DNA of 64,000 bases, from positions 1 to 64,000 of the forward strand of contig NZ_JAILYM010000008.1 in NCBI RefSeq assembly GCF_020179425.1, written 5' to 3'. The position numbers were made by a program, and so were the translations under genes. The notes below the pieces were generated by a model. It was not told the origin of the DNA, ran no database searches, and saw only the letters and a list, made by a program, of their open reading frames with translations. Source of the DNA: Novosphingobium percolationis. GTDB taxonomy: Bacteria; Pseudomonadota; Alphaproteobacteria; Sphingomonadales; Sphingomonadaceae. Position 1 is the stretch's first letter. Each line of letters starts with the position of its first letter. This document shows, piece by piece, positions 8,139 through 17,244 of the stretch.

Positions 8139-10180
8139 TGCGCAAGGCTTCAGCTCCCCTTGCGCTCGCCCTGCTGGTTCTGGCCCCGGTTGCGGCTCAT
8201 GCCGCTGCCGGGGCCGGGATTCGGGCAGAAATCGAAATGACGCGGATCGATAGCCCGTCGATTTCCCCGGATGGGCGCCTTGTCGTCTGGCGCGAAGCGC
8301 GTGCCTCGATCGACCGCAACGCATATGACATTGCCTGGTTCGTCGCGCCCGCAGACGGTTCCAAACCGCCACGGCGGTTTGCTGACGCGGGTGAACCAAC
8401 CTTGCTCAATGGTACGATGCTGGCGCGCGCGCCGATCTGGACCTCGGACTCGCGCGCGATCCTGTTCCGCAAGCTTGCGAAGGGTGAAGCGCAGGTCTGG
8501 CGCGCAGAGGTCGATGGCAACGACGTGCGCCAACTGACCCACGAGGACGGGAACGTCACGGACGTGGCGGCGCTCGAGAACGGGCACAAGATTGCCGTTG
8601 CAGTCGGCCGATCACGTGCGGCCATTGCTCTTGCCGAGGAGGAAGAGAAGGACAGGGGGACCCTGATCGATGCGAGCGTTGATCCGCAGCGACCGCTTTA
8701 TCGGGGCGACTGGATCGACGGGCGCTGGGCGACAGGTCGTTTGCGCGGGGCTTGGTTCGAGCAAGGGGGTATTTTGCCCAAGCAGGCGCCACACCTTGAG
8801 ATCCTCGATCCCCAATCCGGCATACTGCGCGGTGCCAGCGGGCAAGAGCAGCAGCTCTACGCGCCACCGATCAAGGGCTTCGATAAGCTGGGCGGCGAAT
8901 TTGTTATGGTTCGCGCAGAGTCCGGCGATGATCGCGGCAATGTCCTTCTGCTTGGCAAAGGGGAGGACTATCGCCTTGTCCTCGCCGCGCCCGAAGGGAA
9001 GGAAGTCGCGCGGTGTACCGATGCGTTGTGCAATCCGTCGAAGGTGAGATCGATCAGCTGGATCGGGCACCGCAATGAAGTGATGCTCGAGGTTCGCCAG
9101 ACACCCAACAATTCCTCGCTGATCGTCTGGAATCTTGCCGACGGATCCATGCGCCAACTGGTGGCTGGCGAAGGTCTGCTTGAAGGGGGCGCAGATCTTG
9201 GTGATCCCTGCGCTGCGCACGAAGTCGTGATCGCCTGCGTTGCGGCCAGTGCGAATGTTCCGCCGCACCTCGTACTGGTCGATCCGCAAAGCGGTGCCCT
9301 GCGAACCCTTGCTTCCCCCAATCCTGAATTGCCATCGAGTGAGCCCCATTTTGCGCCGCTGAATTGGGTCGATGCCGAGGGGCGACCCTTTGCAGGGTTC
9401 ATTGCTCTGCCGCCTGGGCACACCGGGCCTGTGCCCTTGTTCATCACCTACTATTCCTGCGCGGGCTATCTGCGCGGCGGGCTTGGCGACGAATTCCCGT
9501 TGAGAGCGCTCGCGGCACATGGGATCGCGGCGATGTGCATCAATCGCGCTGCTGGCTTTGTCGGTGGGGGCCGCAACACCGAGGCTTATGCGGTAGCTGA
9601 AGCCGGCATCGGAACGATCATTGACAAGCTGACCTCCGAGGGCACCATCGATCCTGCGCGCGTGGGCGTCGGCGGGGTCAGCTTCGGCGGTGAGGTGGCC
9701 GCTTGGCTTGCGATCCATACCCATCGATTGCGCGCTCTGTCCGTCGCCAACGTCATGCTGACCCCGGCCTATTATTGGTACAATGCAGTCGCTGGGCGCG
9801 ATGTCGCTGGTGTGTTGCGCAGTTCATGGGGGATCGGCGATCCCGATCATGACCGCAAAGGATGGCGGCGGATATCGCCGGCGTTCAACGCGGACCGGAT
9901 CTCGGCGCCATTTCTCATGCAGGTGCCCGAGCAGGAATATCGGTCCAATGTCGAGCTGCTGTCCCGACTGCAGCGCGCCGGCAAGCCCGCCGAACTCTGG
10001 GCATTCCCCCAGGAAATGCACATCAAATGGCAGCCTCGCCACCAGCTTGCTGTCAATGAACGCAACCTCGACTGGTTCCGATTCTGGCTGGCCGGCGAGG
10101 TGGATCCCGATCCGGCTAAAGCGGACCAATATGCTCGCTGGCGCGGGATGTCCGGGGTGGCGGGATCCCGGGAACGCTGA
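8138..10180 (+). CDS. Lasso peptide isopeptidase (AtxE-like, S9 family)
   Basis: 680 residues from ATG 8138 (the codon overlaps the receptor TGA; another ATG is 6 bp upstream). Signal peptide: MRKASAPLALALLVLAPVAAHA. An N-terminal beta-propeller (to about 390) starts DSPSISPDGRLVVW. The C-terminal alpha/beta-hydrolase carries the nucleophile in VGVGGVSFGGE (Ser515) and His628 in EMHIKWQP. These enzymes hydrolyse the isopeptide bond of an imported lasso peptide, linearising it. The triad acid would be expected about 83 residues after the serine; here that position is Glu598 (PEQEY), not Asp. Context with an STN receptor and FecIR is the standard uptake arrangement, but the biosynthetic genes are 11 kb away. 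Confidence 0.88.
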   Translation: MRKASAPLALALLVLAPVAAHAAAGAGIRAEIEMTRIDSPSISPDGRLVVWREARASIDRNAYDIAWFVAPADGSKPPRRFADAGEPTLLNGTMLARAPIWTSDSRAILFRKLAKGEAQVWRAEVDGNDVRQLTHEDGNVTDVAALENGHKIAVAVGRSRAAIALAEEEEKDRGTLIDASVDPQRPLYRGDWIDGRWATGRLRGAWFEQGGILPKQAPHLEILDPQSGILRGASGQEQQLYAPPIKGFDKLGGEFVMVRAESGDDRGNVLLLGKGEDYRLVLAAPEGKEVARCTDALCNPSKVRSISWIGHRNEVMLEVRQTPNNSSLIVWNLADGSMRQLVAGEGLLEGGADLGDPCAAHEVVIACVAASANVPPHLVLVDPQSGALRTLASPNPELPSSEPHFAPLNWVDAEGRPFAGFIALPPGHTGPVPLFITYYSCAGYLRGGLGDEFPLRALAAHGIAAMCINRAAGFVGGGRNTEAYAVAEAGIGTIIDKLTSEGTIDPARVGVGGVSFGGEVAAWLAIHTHRLRALSVANVMLTPAYYWYNAVAGRDVAGVLRSSWGIGDPDHDRKGWRRISPAFNADRISAPFLMQVPEQEYRSNVELLSRLQRAGKPAELWAFPQEMHIKWQPRHQLAVNERNLDWFRFWLAGEVDPDPAKADQYARWRGMSGVAGSRER

Positions 10181-10282
10181 GGCATGCGGGGATGAAGGTT
10201 TCACCAGTGCGGACGATCGGGCTGCAGCCGCTGGAAGAGCCGACAGCTTGCCTGGTCACCTCCAGCGGCTAAACGGGGGAGT

Positions 10283-10513
10283 ATGACTGCCTCAGACCTT
10301 GAACAACTGCTCATCGCCCACCTCGTTCGCGTGAGAGGCGGCAGTTCGCAGACATGGCGGCGGGCGATTGGAAAGGTCATCGTGCGCGACCCGGCAACGC
10401 ACGCGCACTGCAACTGGGACATTAAGCCGAGCGGCACTGCTGCGCAGCGTGTCGCGATCGAGGGACTACTGGACGAAATGCGACTGAAGTACTCGATCGT
10501 GACCGTGGACTGA
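10283..10513 (+). CDS. Small conserved-looking protein, unknown function
   Basis: 76 residues. GGGGGAG lies immediately before the ATG, a poor spacing. The sequence contains RGGSSQTWRRAIGKVIV and HAHCNWDIKPSGTAAQRVAIE, and resembles small uncharacterised proteins from proteobacterial islands. There is no signal peptide or membrane segment. It stands alone between the isopeptidase and the KAP gene, which runs the other way. Function unknown. Confidence 0.5.
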   Translation: MTASDLEQLLIAHLVRVRGGSSQTWRRAIGKVIVRDPATHAHCNWDIKPSGTAAQRVAIEGLLDEMRLKYSIVTVD

Positions 10514-10846
10514 GGCGCCAAAGCCCAAATTCCAGTCATTCCGGCCCTTGAATCAGCGGATCGAAACCTGCCCTACCCTCATACAGAAGGCGTGGCTGGG
10601 AGTGACGAGGGTTGGGACAAAGCGGTCATCTCCGGATGAATATGTGAACTCCGGCTGTCGGCAAGAGCGGACGCTCCAGCCTCCGACGGATTGCGCTCGT
10701 CAAGCGACTGACGTTTGGCTAGGAGCGGACTGGTAGCTTCTGTCGGCCTACGCGATAGTGAGCGGCAGGGGGCGACTGGTACGCCCATCCCGATGGCGAA
10801 TTTGCCAGGGTATATGCTCTGCGGAAGTGGCGGCGCAACCGACACC
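10514..10846. other. Gene-free stretch before the KAP gene
   Basis: 333 bases between a small plus-strand gene and the 3' end of the minus-strand KAP gene. I see no convincing gene, terminator or repeat. It marks the left boundary of the defence-like island. Confidence 0.4.
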
Positions 10847-13057
10847 TCAATCATAATCAGGATCCGCAGAATCGAACGCGGCAACGAGGGCATGCGCGCG
10901 CACCGCCAGCGAGCCTCCGCGAGCGCCCAGCGCCGCAGTCCGCTCGCGAGCCTTGTCGAAGTCCACGAAACTTTCAAGGTGGTTACGCTTCAGGACCGAG
11001 TACCTTCCCCGATCGCTGCTCGTGACATAGGTGGTCAGCTTTTCCAGCGTATCGATCAGCCCTTCATCATCTGCAATGCAGCCTGCGATGAGTTTTTTCG
11101 GGCCGTCTGCGTCACCGCCCTGTGACCATGCAAACAGGACGTCGAGCGGATCAATCAACGCAAACAGGTCATTCTTCTTGAGAGTTTGATAACGGCGGAG
11201 CATAATGGCCGTGACCAGATCCAATTCCGCGTCACTCAAAATCCAATCTTGTTCCGGTTTCCTGCGGTCGCCAAAGCGCCCGTGTCTGAACGTCTCCCTG
11301 CGGAACAGCTTGGACAGCCAACTGATGGCCTTTCCTTGCTCGAACATCCCGGCGATCGTCGCCTGGCGTTGCTCGGGACTGAGCTTTCCGAAAAGTGTCG
11401 GAACTAAACGCTCTGCTCGATCCCATAGTGTACTCATCCACACAATGTCGAACGGTCGGGCGCGGTAGGCATCATCGAGAACGTTGGAAAATGCCAGTAG
11501 CAAATGCTGGCTCTGGTTGGACGACAGCCCTTCATGTGCGGTTTTAAAGCGCTCAAGCAGAACGTCGGCCTGTCCCATGGCGCTCGTGCCGATGCGCTGC
11601 TTGTGCAGCTCGACAAGAATACGACCGATCTCGGCGCTACTCGCTTCAGCCGCCGCAGCAATTTCATCTGCACTGAAGCCGGTTACGGTATGGGCTGGGG
11701 CCGACAAAGCAAAATAGAGTCGGTAATGATCGGGGCTGGCAAGACGGCGGTGCCGGATGGCCGCTGCCCGGACGTCCTCGCCGTCCCGCTGAAAAAGTTC
11801 AAACGTGCCATTCTCGTCAATGTCAGCCTCCATTCCCGGGAGATGCTCCGAGAAGTAGAAACGATAGGTGGAATCCGCGAAGAAACCGTCGTCAACCGAA
11901 CCCAGCAACTTGGTGAGTTGCTGGGTCTTCTCACCATCGCTTATGGTCCCCGTACCAAGCGCAAGAATGGTCGCCTCAGCCGAATAGTTTTCGATCCAAC
12001 GATAAAGCGCAGGCTTTCCGTCTTTGATGAGTTGCAGCCAAACCAGATCAGCAAGGTCGCCGCCCGCTTCGCGTAGGGACGGCCAAAAGAAACGAATGGA
12101 ATCAAGTGCACGCACCACGGCGCGGGGCGTCTTGAGCAGACGACCGCCTTCGCAGTCGATCACGGACCTCAGCCGTGAGAGCTCATCCTCGCTCTTGGGT
12201 GTTGCAATCGCATGCAAGTCATCCGTGAACCACTGGCGCAACTCGAACGCTTCGGGTGTCGGCACCATGACGGTGAGCTGGACGATCTTCTCCAGATAGG
12301 CCTGTCCGCTCTTAACTTTGGCCGCCTTCTTGATGCTATGAGCGAGAATCTCGCTGTCATAGCAGAGCAGATAGATGACGTTCGGGAAGTCTGCGACCGA
12401 GCGGACGAGGCGCAACACCTCGATCACTTCGGACGGCTCAAGGCGATCCACGTCGTCGATCGTGATGATGAAGCGGTGACCGAGATCCTCTAGCGCCCGA
12501 ACGAGTTTGTCCTTCAATTCCGACAACGGTCGAGCTTCGGATTTTTTGCCTATTCCTTTGATGGCTTTTAGCCCTTTGCCAGCCCACGTTGCCCAAACAA
12601 ACCCACTTGCGTCACCGGCAAACTCGACAAAGGAGCCGACCCTGCTCAGTCCCTCAGTGAACATACGCAGGGCGTCGGCAGCGGCCTTTGCCTTCTCCAA
12701 CGATACGCCTGTCGCATTTCCAGCTTCGGCGGCGACTTTGTTGATCTGAGTGGAGAGTGTGCTGAACAAACTTGCCAGCAGGGTGTTGCGCTGACCCACA
12801 AGCCACGGACGGAAATTGATGACCGTAGGGCGCTGATTAGCGTCGAGCTTGCTCAGCTCATCCTCAATGAGGAAGAGAAGGCTCGATTTCCCCGTGCCCC
12901 ATGCACCGTCGATGCCGATGACGAGGCCGCCATCCGATGCGTGGTCAACCAGCGATGTGGCGATACGCGCCGCAATCTGCCTGAAACCCAGACGATCTTC
13001 GTCGCCCGCCTGTAGCGCGCGATCCCCTTTGATTCCACTGTGCTGGCTCTGACTCAT
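10847..13057 (-). CDS. KAP family P-loop NTPase
   Basis: 736 residues from ATG 13057. This start is preferred because the upstream gene's TAA ends 1 bp before it; the frame also opens at 13093. Walker A is GAWGTGKSSL (51-60) and Walker B FIITIDDVDRLEPSE (196-210), followed by VIEVLRLVRSVADFPNVIYLL, all typical of KAP NTPases (STAND-related). KAP proteins often have membrane helices between the Walker motifs; I see no clear one here. The C-terminal half is helical without a recognised motif. Near-contiguous with the PD-(D/E)XK protein upstream on the same strand, suggesting an NTPase sensor plus nuclease effector pair. Anti-phage role is inferred from context. Confidence 0.8.
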   Translation of the reverse strand: MSQSQHSGIKGDRALQAGDEDRLGFRQIAARIATSLVDHASDGGLVIGIDGAWGTGKSSLLFLIEDELSKLDANQRPTVINFRPWLVGQRNTLLASLFSTLSTQINKVAAEAGNATGVSLEKAKAAADALRMFTEGLSRVGSFVEFAGDASGFVWATWAGKGLKAIKGIGKKSEARPLSELKDKLVRALEDLGHRFIITIDDVDRLEPSEVIEVLRLVRSVADFPNVIYLLCYDSEILAHSIKKAAKVKSGQAYLEKIVQLTVMVPTPEAFELRQWFTDDLHAIATPKSEDELSRLRSVIDCEGGRLLKTPRAVVRALDSIRFFWPSLREAGGDLADLVWLQLIKDGKPALYRWIENYSAEATILALGTGTISDGEKTQQLTKLLGSVDDGFFADSTYRFYFSEHLPGMEADIDENGTFELFQRDGEDVRAAAIRHRRLASPDHYRLYFALSAPAHTVTGFSADEIAAAAEASSAEIGRILVELHKQRIGTSAMGQADVLLERFKTAHEGLSSNQSQHLLLAFSNVLDDAYRARPFDIVWMSTLWDRAERLVPTLFGKLSPEQRQATIAGMFEQGKAISWLSKLFRRETFRHGRFGDRRKPEQDWILSDAELDLVTAIMLRRYQTLKKNDLFALIDPLDVLFAWSQGGDADGPKKLIAGCIADDEGLIDTLEKLTTYVTSSDRGRYSVLKRNHLESFVDFDKARERTAALGARGGSLAVRAHALVAAFDSADPDYD

Positions 13058-13058
13058 A

Positions 13059-14315
13059 TTAGAGTTGCCGAATGGATGGGCCGCCTTCGACATGACCCGG
13101 CACGTCGAAGGCCAGTACCGTCAGCTTGAGCTTGCGGCTCACGTCATCGGCGCGCGCAAACGTGAACGCAAACTCGCTTTCGCCGCGCTTCCCGTCGAAG
13201 CTGGTACACTGCGGATGCTTCTCCATGGTCGGGCGGATCTTCGCCAGCACATCCGAGAAGGAACGGTTGCGGTTGAATAGCAGGATCGCCGCCTTGGTAT
13301 CCCGCCAGCTGAGATAGCCAAGCACCTGATCGATGGCTTCGGACAAGGCTTTCTCGCCTTTCCAGATTTTGCATTCGCCGATGAAGATATTGCGCCCCTG
13401 CGAGGTAATCAGGATGTCGGTTTTGCCGCCATAATTGAAGGCCTCGCCGCGTGCCTCGCCATCGAATTTCGCATTGAGAGGCACAAGGAACTGAAACCGC
13501 AGCGTTTCCTCATCCATGTCGGCATAGGCATGGGGACTACGTTCCATGACTTCCGCCATCTGCTGCAGGGTATCGAGGATATCGCGATAGATGGCATCGC
13601 TCAGTGCAGGCTCAGGGGGCGCGGCCGGTTTTGCCGGCGGCAGTTGCGGGGCGATTTTCTTGCGGGCCGCAACCGGTGCTGCGAAGGTGGCAGCGCGATC
13701 ATTACGCTGCTTGAGGGCGAATTTGAGTCCGGACGCAACGGCCCCGGCCTGGTCGGCGCGCGCGCGCCGAGCCTGTACATGACTACCGACGACCGCAGCG
13801 ATGGACTCGTTCCAGCGCACCACGTCGGGATGCAACCAGCCCAGATGCTCGTCGAGGTCCTTCAGAAACCGCTCAAACGTGGCGTTGATCTGGTCAGCGG
13901 TGGGCTGTCGCTCCACCATTGTTGTTGCGATGACGCTGTCTCTGACAGTCCCACGCGGTGGGTTCATGTTGAAGGTGGAACCCCGGCAGAAGAACAAGTC
14001 CTTGTCGCCGGTGAAAGGTACTTCGAGCGTGTAGCGCTGAGCGTCCACCGACACAGAGCCGCCGTCATCGTAGCCACTGTGGAAACCACCATACCGTCCG
14101 ACTTGCATTTTCGTGCGGCCTTCATCGACGCTCGGCTCGCCTAGCTCGATCATTTCCAGCTGATATTTCTGCTGCGTGTAACTCTGAAGTGCTGCCAGAT
14201 CGGTATTGAGCAAACGGCTGTCCGCCATGGCATCGAGCTCTTTCAGCAGCTCCGCCCGCTGGTTCTCGATCACTCGCGACAAGTCGTACTTATGAAACAG
14301 CAGTTCGTCGGCCAT
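13059..14315 (-). CDS. PD-(D/E)XK nuclease-domain protein paired with KAP NTPase
   Basis: 418 residues from ATG 14315 (a GTG lies one codon upstream). The N-terminal 180 residues are of unknown fold (FHKYDLSRVIENQRAELLKEL; FCRGSTFNMNPP). A proline-rich linker follows (about 220-237). The C-terminal domain has restriction-nuclease spacing: D300 in GGKTDILI, then E314-C-K316 in FIGECKIWKGEKALSEAIDQ and LGYLSWRDTKAAILLF. The acidic and lysine residues expected for metal-dependent DNA cleavage are present. One base separates its stop from the KAP start, so the pair is probably one operon. I do not recognise a named system. Confidence 0.65.
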   Translation of the reverse strand: MADELLFHKYDLSRVIENQRAELLKELDAMADSRLLNTDLAALQSYTQQKYQLEMIELGEPSVDEGRTKMQVGRYGGFHSGYDDGGSVSVDAQRYTLEVPFTGDKDLFFCRGSTFNMNPPRGTVRDSVIATTMVERQPTADQINATFERFLKDLDEHLGWLHPDVVRWNESIAAVVGSHVQARRARADQAGAVASGLKFALKQRNDRAATFAAPVAARKKIAPQLPPAKPAAPPEPALSDAIYRDILDTLQQMAEVMERSPHAYADMDEETLRFQFLVPLNAKFDGEARGEAFNYGGKTDILITSQGRNIFIGECKIWKGEKALSEAIDQVLGYLSWRDTKAAILLFNRNRSFSDVLAKIRPTMEKHPQCTSFDGKRGESEFAFTFARADDVSRKLKLTVLAFDVPGHVEGGPSIRQL

Positions 14316-14910
14316 CACCTATTACCCCCTACTTGGGCAATATCAGAACATATGGAAAACACAAAATGCATGGACGGAGCTGGCGCCTATCCCAATGTAA
14401 GGGGCCGCATGCAACCGAACGGCGGGTTTTGGTTCAAGCGGAAGATAGGCCAGATCCGCTGAATGGCGGGGGTTAGTCGTCCGCTGCCGTTGCGGCGTGG
14501 TGGCGGAAGCCGCCAACAACCCGGACGTTCGCGGCTCGATCTAGCGTGATCGATTCCCGCCTTTCGTTCAGCCCGCTTCAGCAACGGCGGAAAGACTTGG
14601 TCTGGGACATAACTGCCATTCATAGATAGTTTGCCGAACGGCAGTGCTGGTCCAGAGCCGATCTCCGACGTCCGTTTGGCGGTGCCGCGAATGAGCAAGA
14701 TCTGGCCTAAATAGATCAGGCACCTTGATCGTTTCCGCGCAATTAATCGGCGCCATCCTCCCGTAGTCGAACGAGTCTGGTCGAATGCGAGCAGGCGGGC
14801 AAAGATGTCCTCGTCATCGATCCGTTCAGCGCGCCAATCTCCGCCCCAGTCTCCCCACTCCGTTGCGTGGAGGCGTTGTTTGGCTATGTTCCCTTGAGAA
14901 AGGGCGGGAT
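14316..14910. other. Divergent intergenic region
   Basis: About 595 bases between the minus-strand nuclease gene and the plus-strand Gabija-like operon, so it should hold both promoters. AT-rich stretches occur near 14320-14370. Open frames on the minus strand at 14387-14698 have no ribosome site and look like degraded sequence. No repeat or RNA gene recognised. Confidence 0.4.
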
Positions 14911-17244
14911 ATGCGCATCGATTTCGTTGAGGTTGCCAATTTCAGGAAGCTGATTTCGACACGAATCGGACTCTCGCCTGAAAAGACAGTGTTCGTTGGG
15001 GCGAACAACAGCGGAAAAACCTCTGCTATCACCGCGCTTCGTTACTTCCTTGTCGATTGGGAGCGCTCGAGCTTCTGCTTCAACGACTTCACCCTTTCGC
15101 ACTGGCCAGCCATCAGCGCGATGGGCCAGAGCTGGGAGGATGCGCATGTCGCGGAAGCAGCGCTGCCGTCGCCAGCCTGGGACGAAGTCCTGCCATCGCT
15201 GGATGTCTGGCTCCACGTCGAGGAGCATGAGGTTCACTACGTCCAGAAGATCCTGCCCACCCTCGATTGGGCGGGCGGGCGCCTGGGTGTCAGGTTGCGC
15301 TATGAGCCAAAGGACGGGGAGCAGCTTCAGAAAGACTATCTAAGCGCCCGCAGCGACGCGCGTAAGCTGCAAGCCGCCGGAGCGGCACTCGCGCAGGAGA
15401 AGGGCGAAGCACCGGAAAACTTCCAGGTCGCGATCTGGCCCCAGTCTCTGGTCGAGTTCCTACAGCGTCGCGTATCGAGCTATTTCGGGGTCAAGACCTA
15501 TGTTCTCGACCCGGCGGCATGCATCGAACCCGAACACGGGCTGGCCCGACCTCAGCAACTCCTGGGTGCCGACCCCATCGACGGTGATCCCTTCAAGGGC
15601 CTGATCCGGATTCACGAGATCAGCGCGCAACGAGGTTTTGGGCACGCTGGCGAGCAGGTGAGCGCGGAGGGCGAGGCGAGCGCGAGCAGCGCGACCTCGC
15701 GGCGGCTCTCGGCGCAGCTACGGCAATATTACTCGCGTCATCTCGACCCGTATGAGAACCCGGATGCTCAGGATCTTTTGGCGCTGAGAGCGATCGAGGA
15801 AGCGCAAAAGGCTTTCAACCTGCGCCTGACCGACGGATTCAAGAATCCGCTCACCGAGATGGACACTCTCGGATATCCGGGGGTCACCGATCCGAAGCTC
15901 AGCATCTCGACGCGGATCCGGCCCGTCGAGGGTTTGAACCATGATGCAGCGGTACAGTTTGTAGTTCCGATGCAGGATGGCGACAATTCGGTCGATCTGT
16001 TTCTACCAGAGGACTCGAACGGCCTCGGCTACCAGAACCTGATTTCGATGGTCTTCAGGCTGATGGCGTTCCGCGACAGCTGGATGCGGGTCGGCAAGGC
16101 CCAGCACAAGGCCGCCGAAGACGACATCATCGCCCCGTTGCACCTGGTCCTGATCGAAGAACCCGAGGTGCATCTGCACACGCAGGTCCAGCAGGTCTTC
16201 ATCCGTCAGGCGTACAAGATCCTGCGCAACCACGAGCTGTTGCGCGCAAATCCGAACTTCGTGACCCAGATGGTCGTGAGCACGCACTCAAGCCACATCG
16301 CGCATGAATGCAATTTCGAGTCGCTCCGGTATTTCCGCCGGCTGCCCGGCGGGCAAAAGACGATCCCGACCTCCTGCGTCATCAATCTGGAAAATGCGTT
16401 CGGCGGTGACCTGGATACCAAGCGGTTCGTCACGCGCTATCTGAAGGTCACCCATTGCGACCTGTTCTTCGCTGACGCCGCGGTGTTGATCGAGGGACCA
16501 GCTGAGCGCATCCTCGTGCCTAGTTTCGTGAATTCCCATGCCGAGTTCGCGAAGCTGTCGGAGAGCTATATCACCTGGCTGGAAATCGGCGGCAGCCATG
16601 CGCATAAGCTGCGCAGCCTGATCGAGAAGATCGGGCTTACTACGCTGGTGATCACCGATATCGATTCCAAGGATGCTGATGGCAACACAGCAGCGCCCGT
16701 TCGAGGTGCCGCGCACACGTCCGGCAACTACACTCTGCGCAACTGGTGGCCGGCGATCAGCGAGCTAGACGCCCTTCTCGACAAGCCCGAAGCCGACAAG
16801 GAAAAGGCTTATGATGCCGAGCGCTTCAAGCTCCGGATCGCCTACCAATGCCCGGTCGAAGTCGAGTTCAAGGGAGCGACGACCGAGGCGCTTGCCTACA
16901 CCCTCGAGGATGCCATCGTGGTTGGCAATCTCGACCTGTTCGCCGACCTTCCCGGGGCCGGGCTCATTGCAAAGTTTCGGGGAGCGATCGCCGACAGCGC
17001 CGATTTTGCCGCGCTCAGCACGGCGATGAAGCTGGCGCTGAAGAGCGGGAACAAGGCCGAATTCGCGCTGGATTTGCTAGAGATCGAGAACCCCAGCGAC
17101 CTGAAGCCGCCGCACTATATTCGCGAAGGGCTCCTCTGGCTCGGTACGCAGCTCGAACGGAAAAAGGCCGAACTGGGCCTCGCCCAAATCCTCGCGCTAG
17201 ATCCCCCGCCAAATGAGGCGCCGGCACTCGAGACGCCAGTATGA
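14911..17244 (+). CDS. OLD-family ATPase/TOPRIM nuclease, Gabija GajA-like
   Basis: 777 residues from ATG 14911 (MRIDFVEVANFRKL), where the conserved domain begins; the frame is open upstream without a better start. Walker A is VGANNSGKTS (29-38). Walker B is LVLIEEPEVHLH (about 411-422) and the H-loop VSTHSSHIA near 457. The TOPRIM domain has LIEGPAE near 526-532 and ITDIDSKD near 581-588. This is the domain plan of class 2 OLD nucleases such as GajA, though longer than the roughly 580-residue reference protein. The UvrD-like gene starts within its stop codon (ATGA), the hallmark gene order of Gabija anti-phage systems. Confidence 0.82.
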   Translation: MRIDFVEVANFRKLISTRIGLSPEKTVFVGANNSGKTSAITALRYFLVDWERSSFCFNDFTLSHWPAISAMGQSWEDAHVAEAALPSPAWDEVLPSLDVWLHVEEHEVHYVQKILPTLDWAGGRLGVRLRYEPKDGEQLQKDYLSARSDARKLQAAGAALAQEKGEAPENFQVAIWPQSLVEFLQRRVSSYFGVKTYVLDPAACIEPEHGLARPQQLLGADPIDGDPFKGLIRIHEISAQRGFGHAGEQVSAEGEASASSATSRRLSAQLRQYYSRHLDPYENPDAQDLLALRAIEEAQKAFNLRLTDGFKNPLTEMDTLGYPGVTDPKLSISTRIRPVEGLNHDAAVQFVVPMQDGDNSVDLFLPEDSNGLGYQNLISMVFRLMAFRDSWMRVGKAQHKAAEDDIIAPLHLVLIEEPEVHLHTQVQQVFIRQAYKILRNHELLRANPNFVTQMVVSTHSSHIAHECNFESLRYFRRLPGGQKTIPTSCVINLENAFGGDLDTKRFVTRYLKVTHCDLFFADAAVLIEGPAERILVPSFVNSHAEFAKLSESYITWLEIGGSHAHKLRSLIEKIGLTTLVITDIDSKDADGNTAAPVRGAAHTSGNYTLRNWWPAISELDALLDKPEADKEKAYDAERFKLRIAYQCPVEVEFKGATTEALAYTLEDAIVVGNLDLFADLPGAGLIAKFRGAIADSADFAALSTAMKLALKSGNKAEFALDLLEIENPSDLKPPHYIREGLLWLGTQLERKKAELGLAQILALDPPPNEAPALETPV

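Noticed and set aside
6681..8399. 572-codon minus-strand frame opposite the TonB receptor
   Set aside because: Entirely antisense to the receptor and isopeptidase start, with no motif.
14387..14698. Minus-strand frame between nuclease and Gabija-like genes
   Set aside because: No ribosome site or domain; ends with rearranged-looking low-information sequence, probably degraded DNA.
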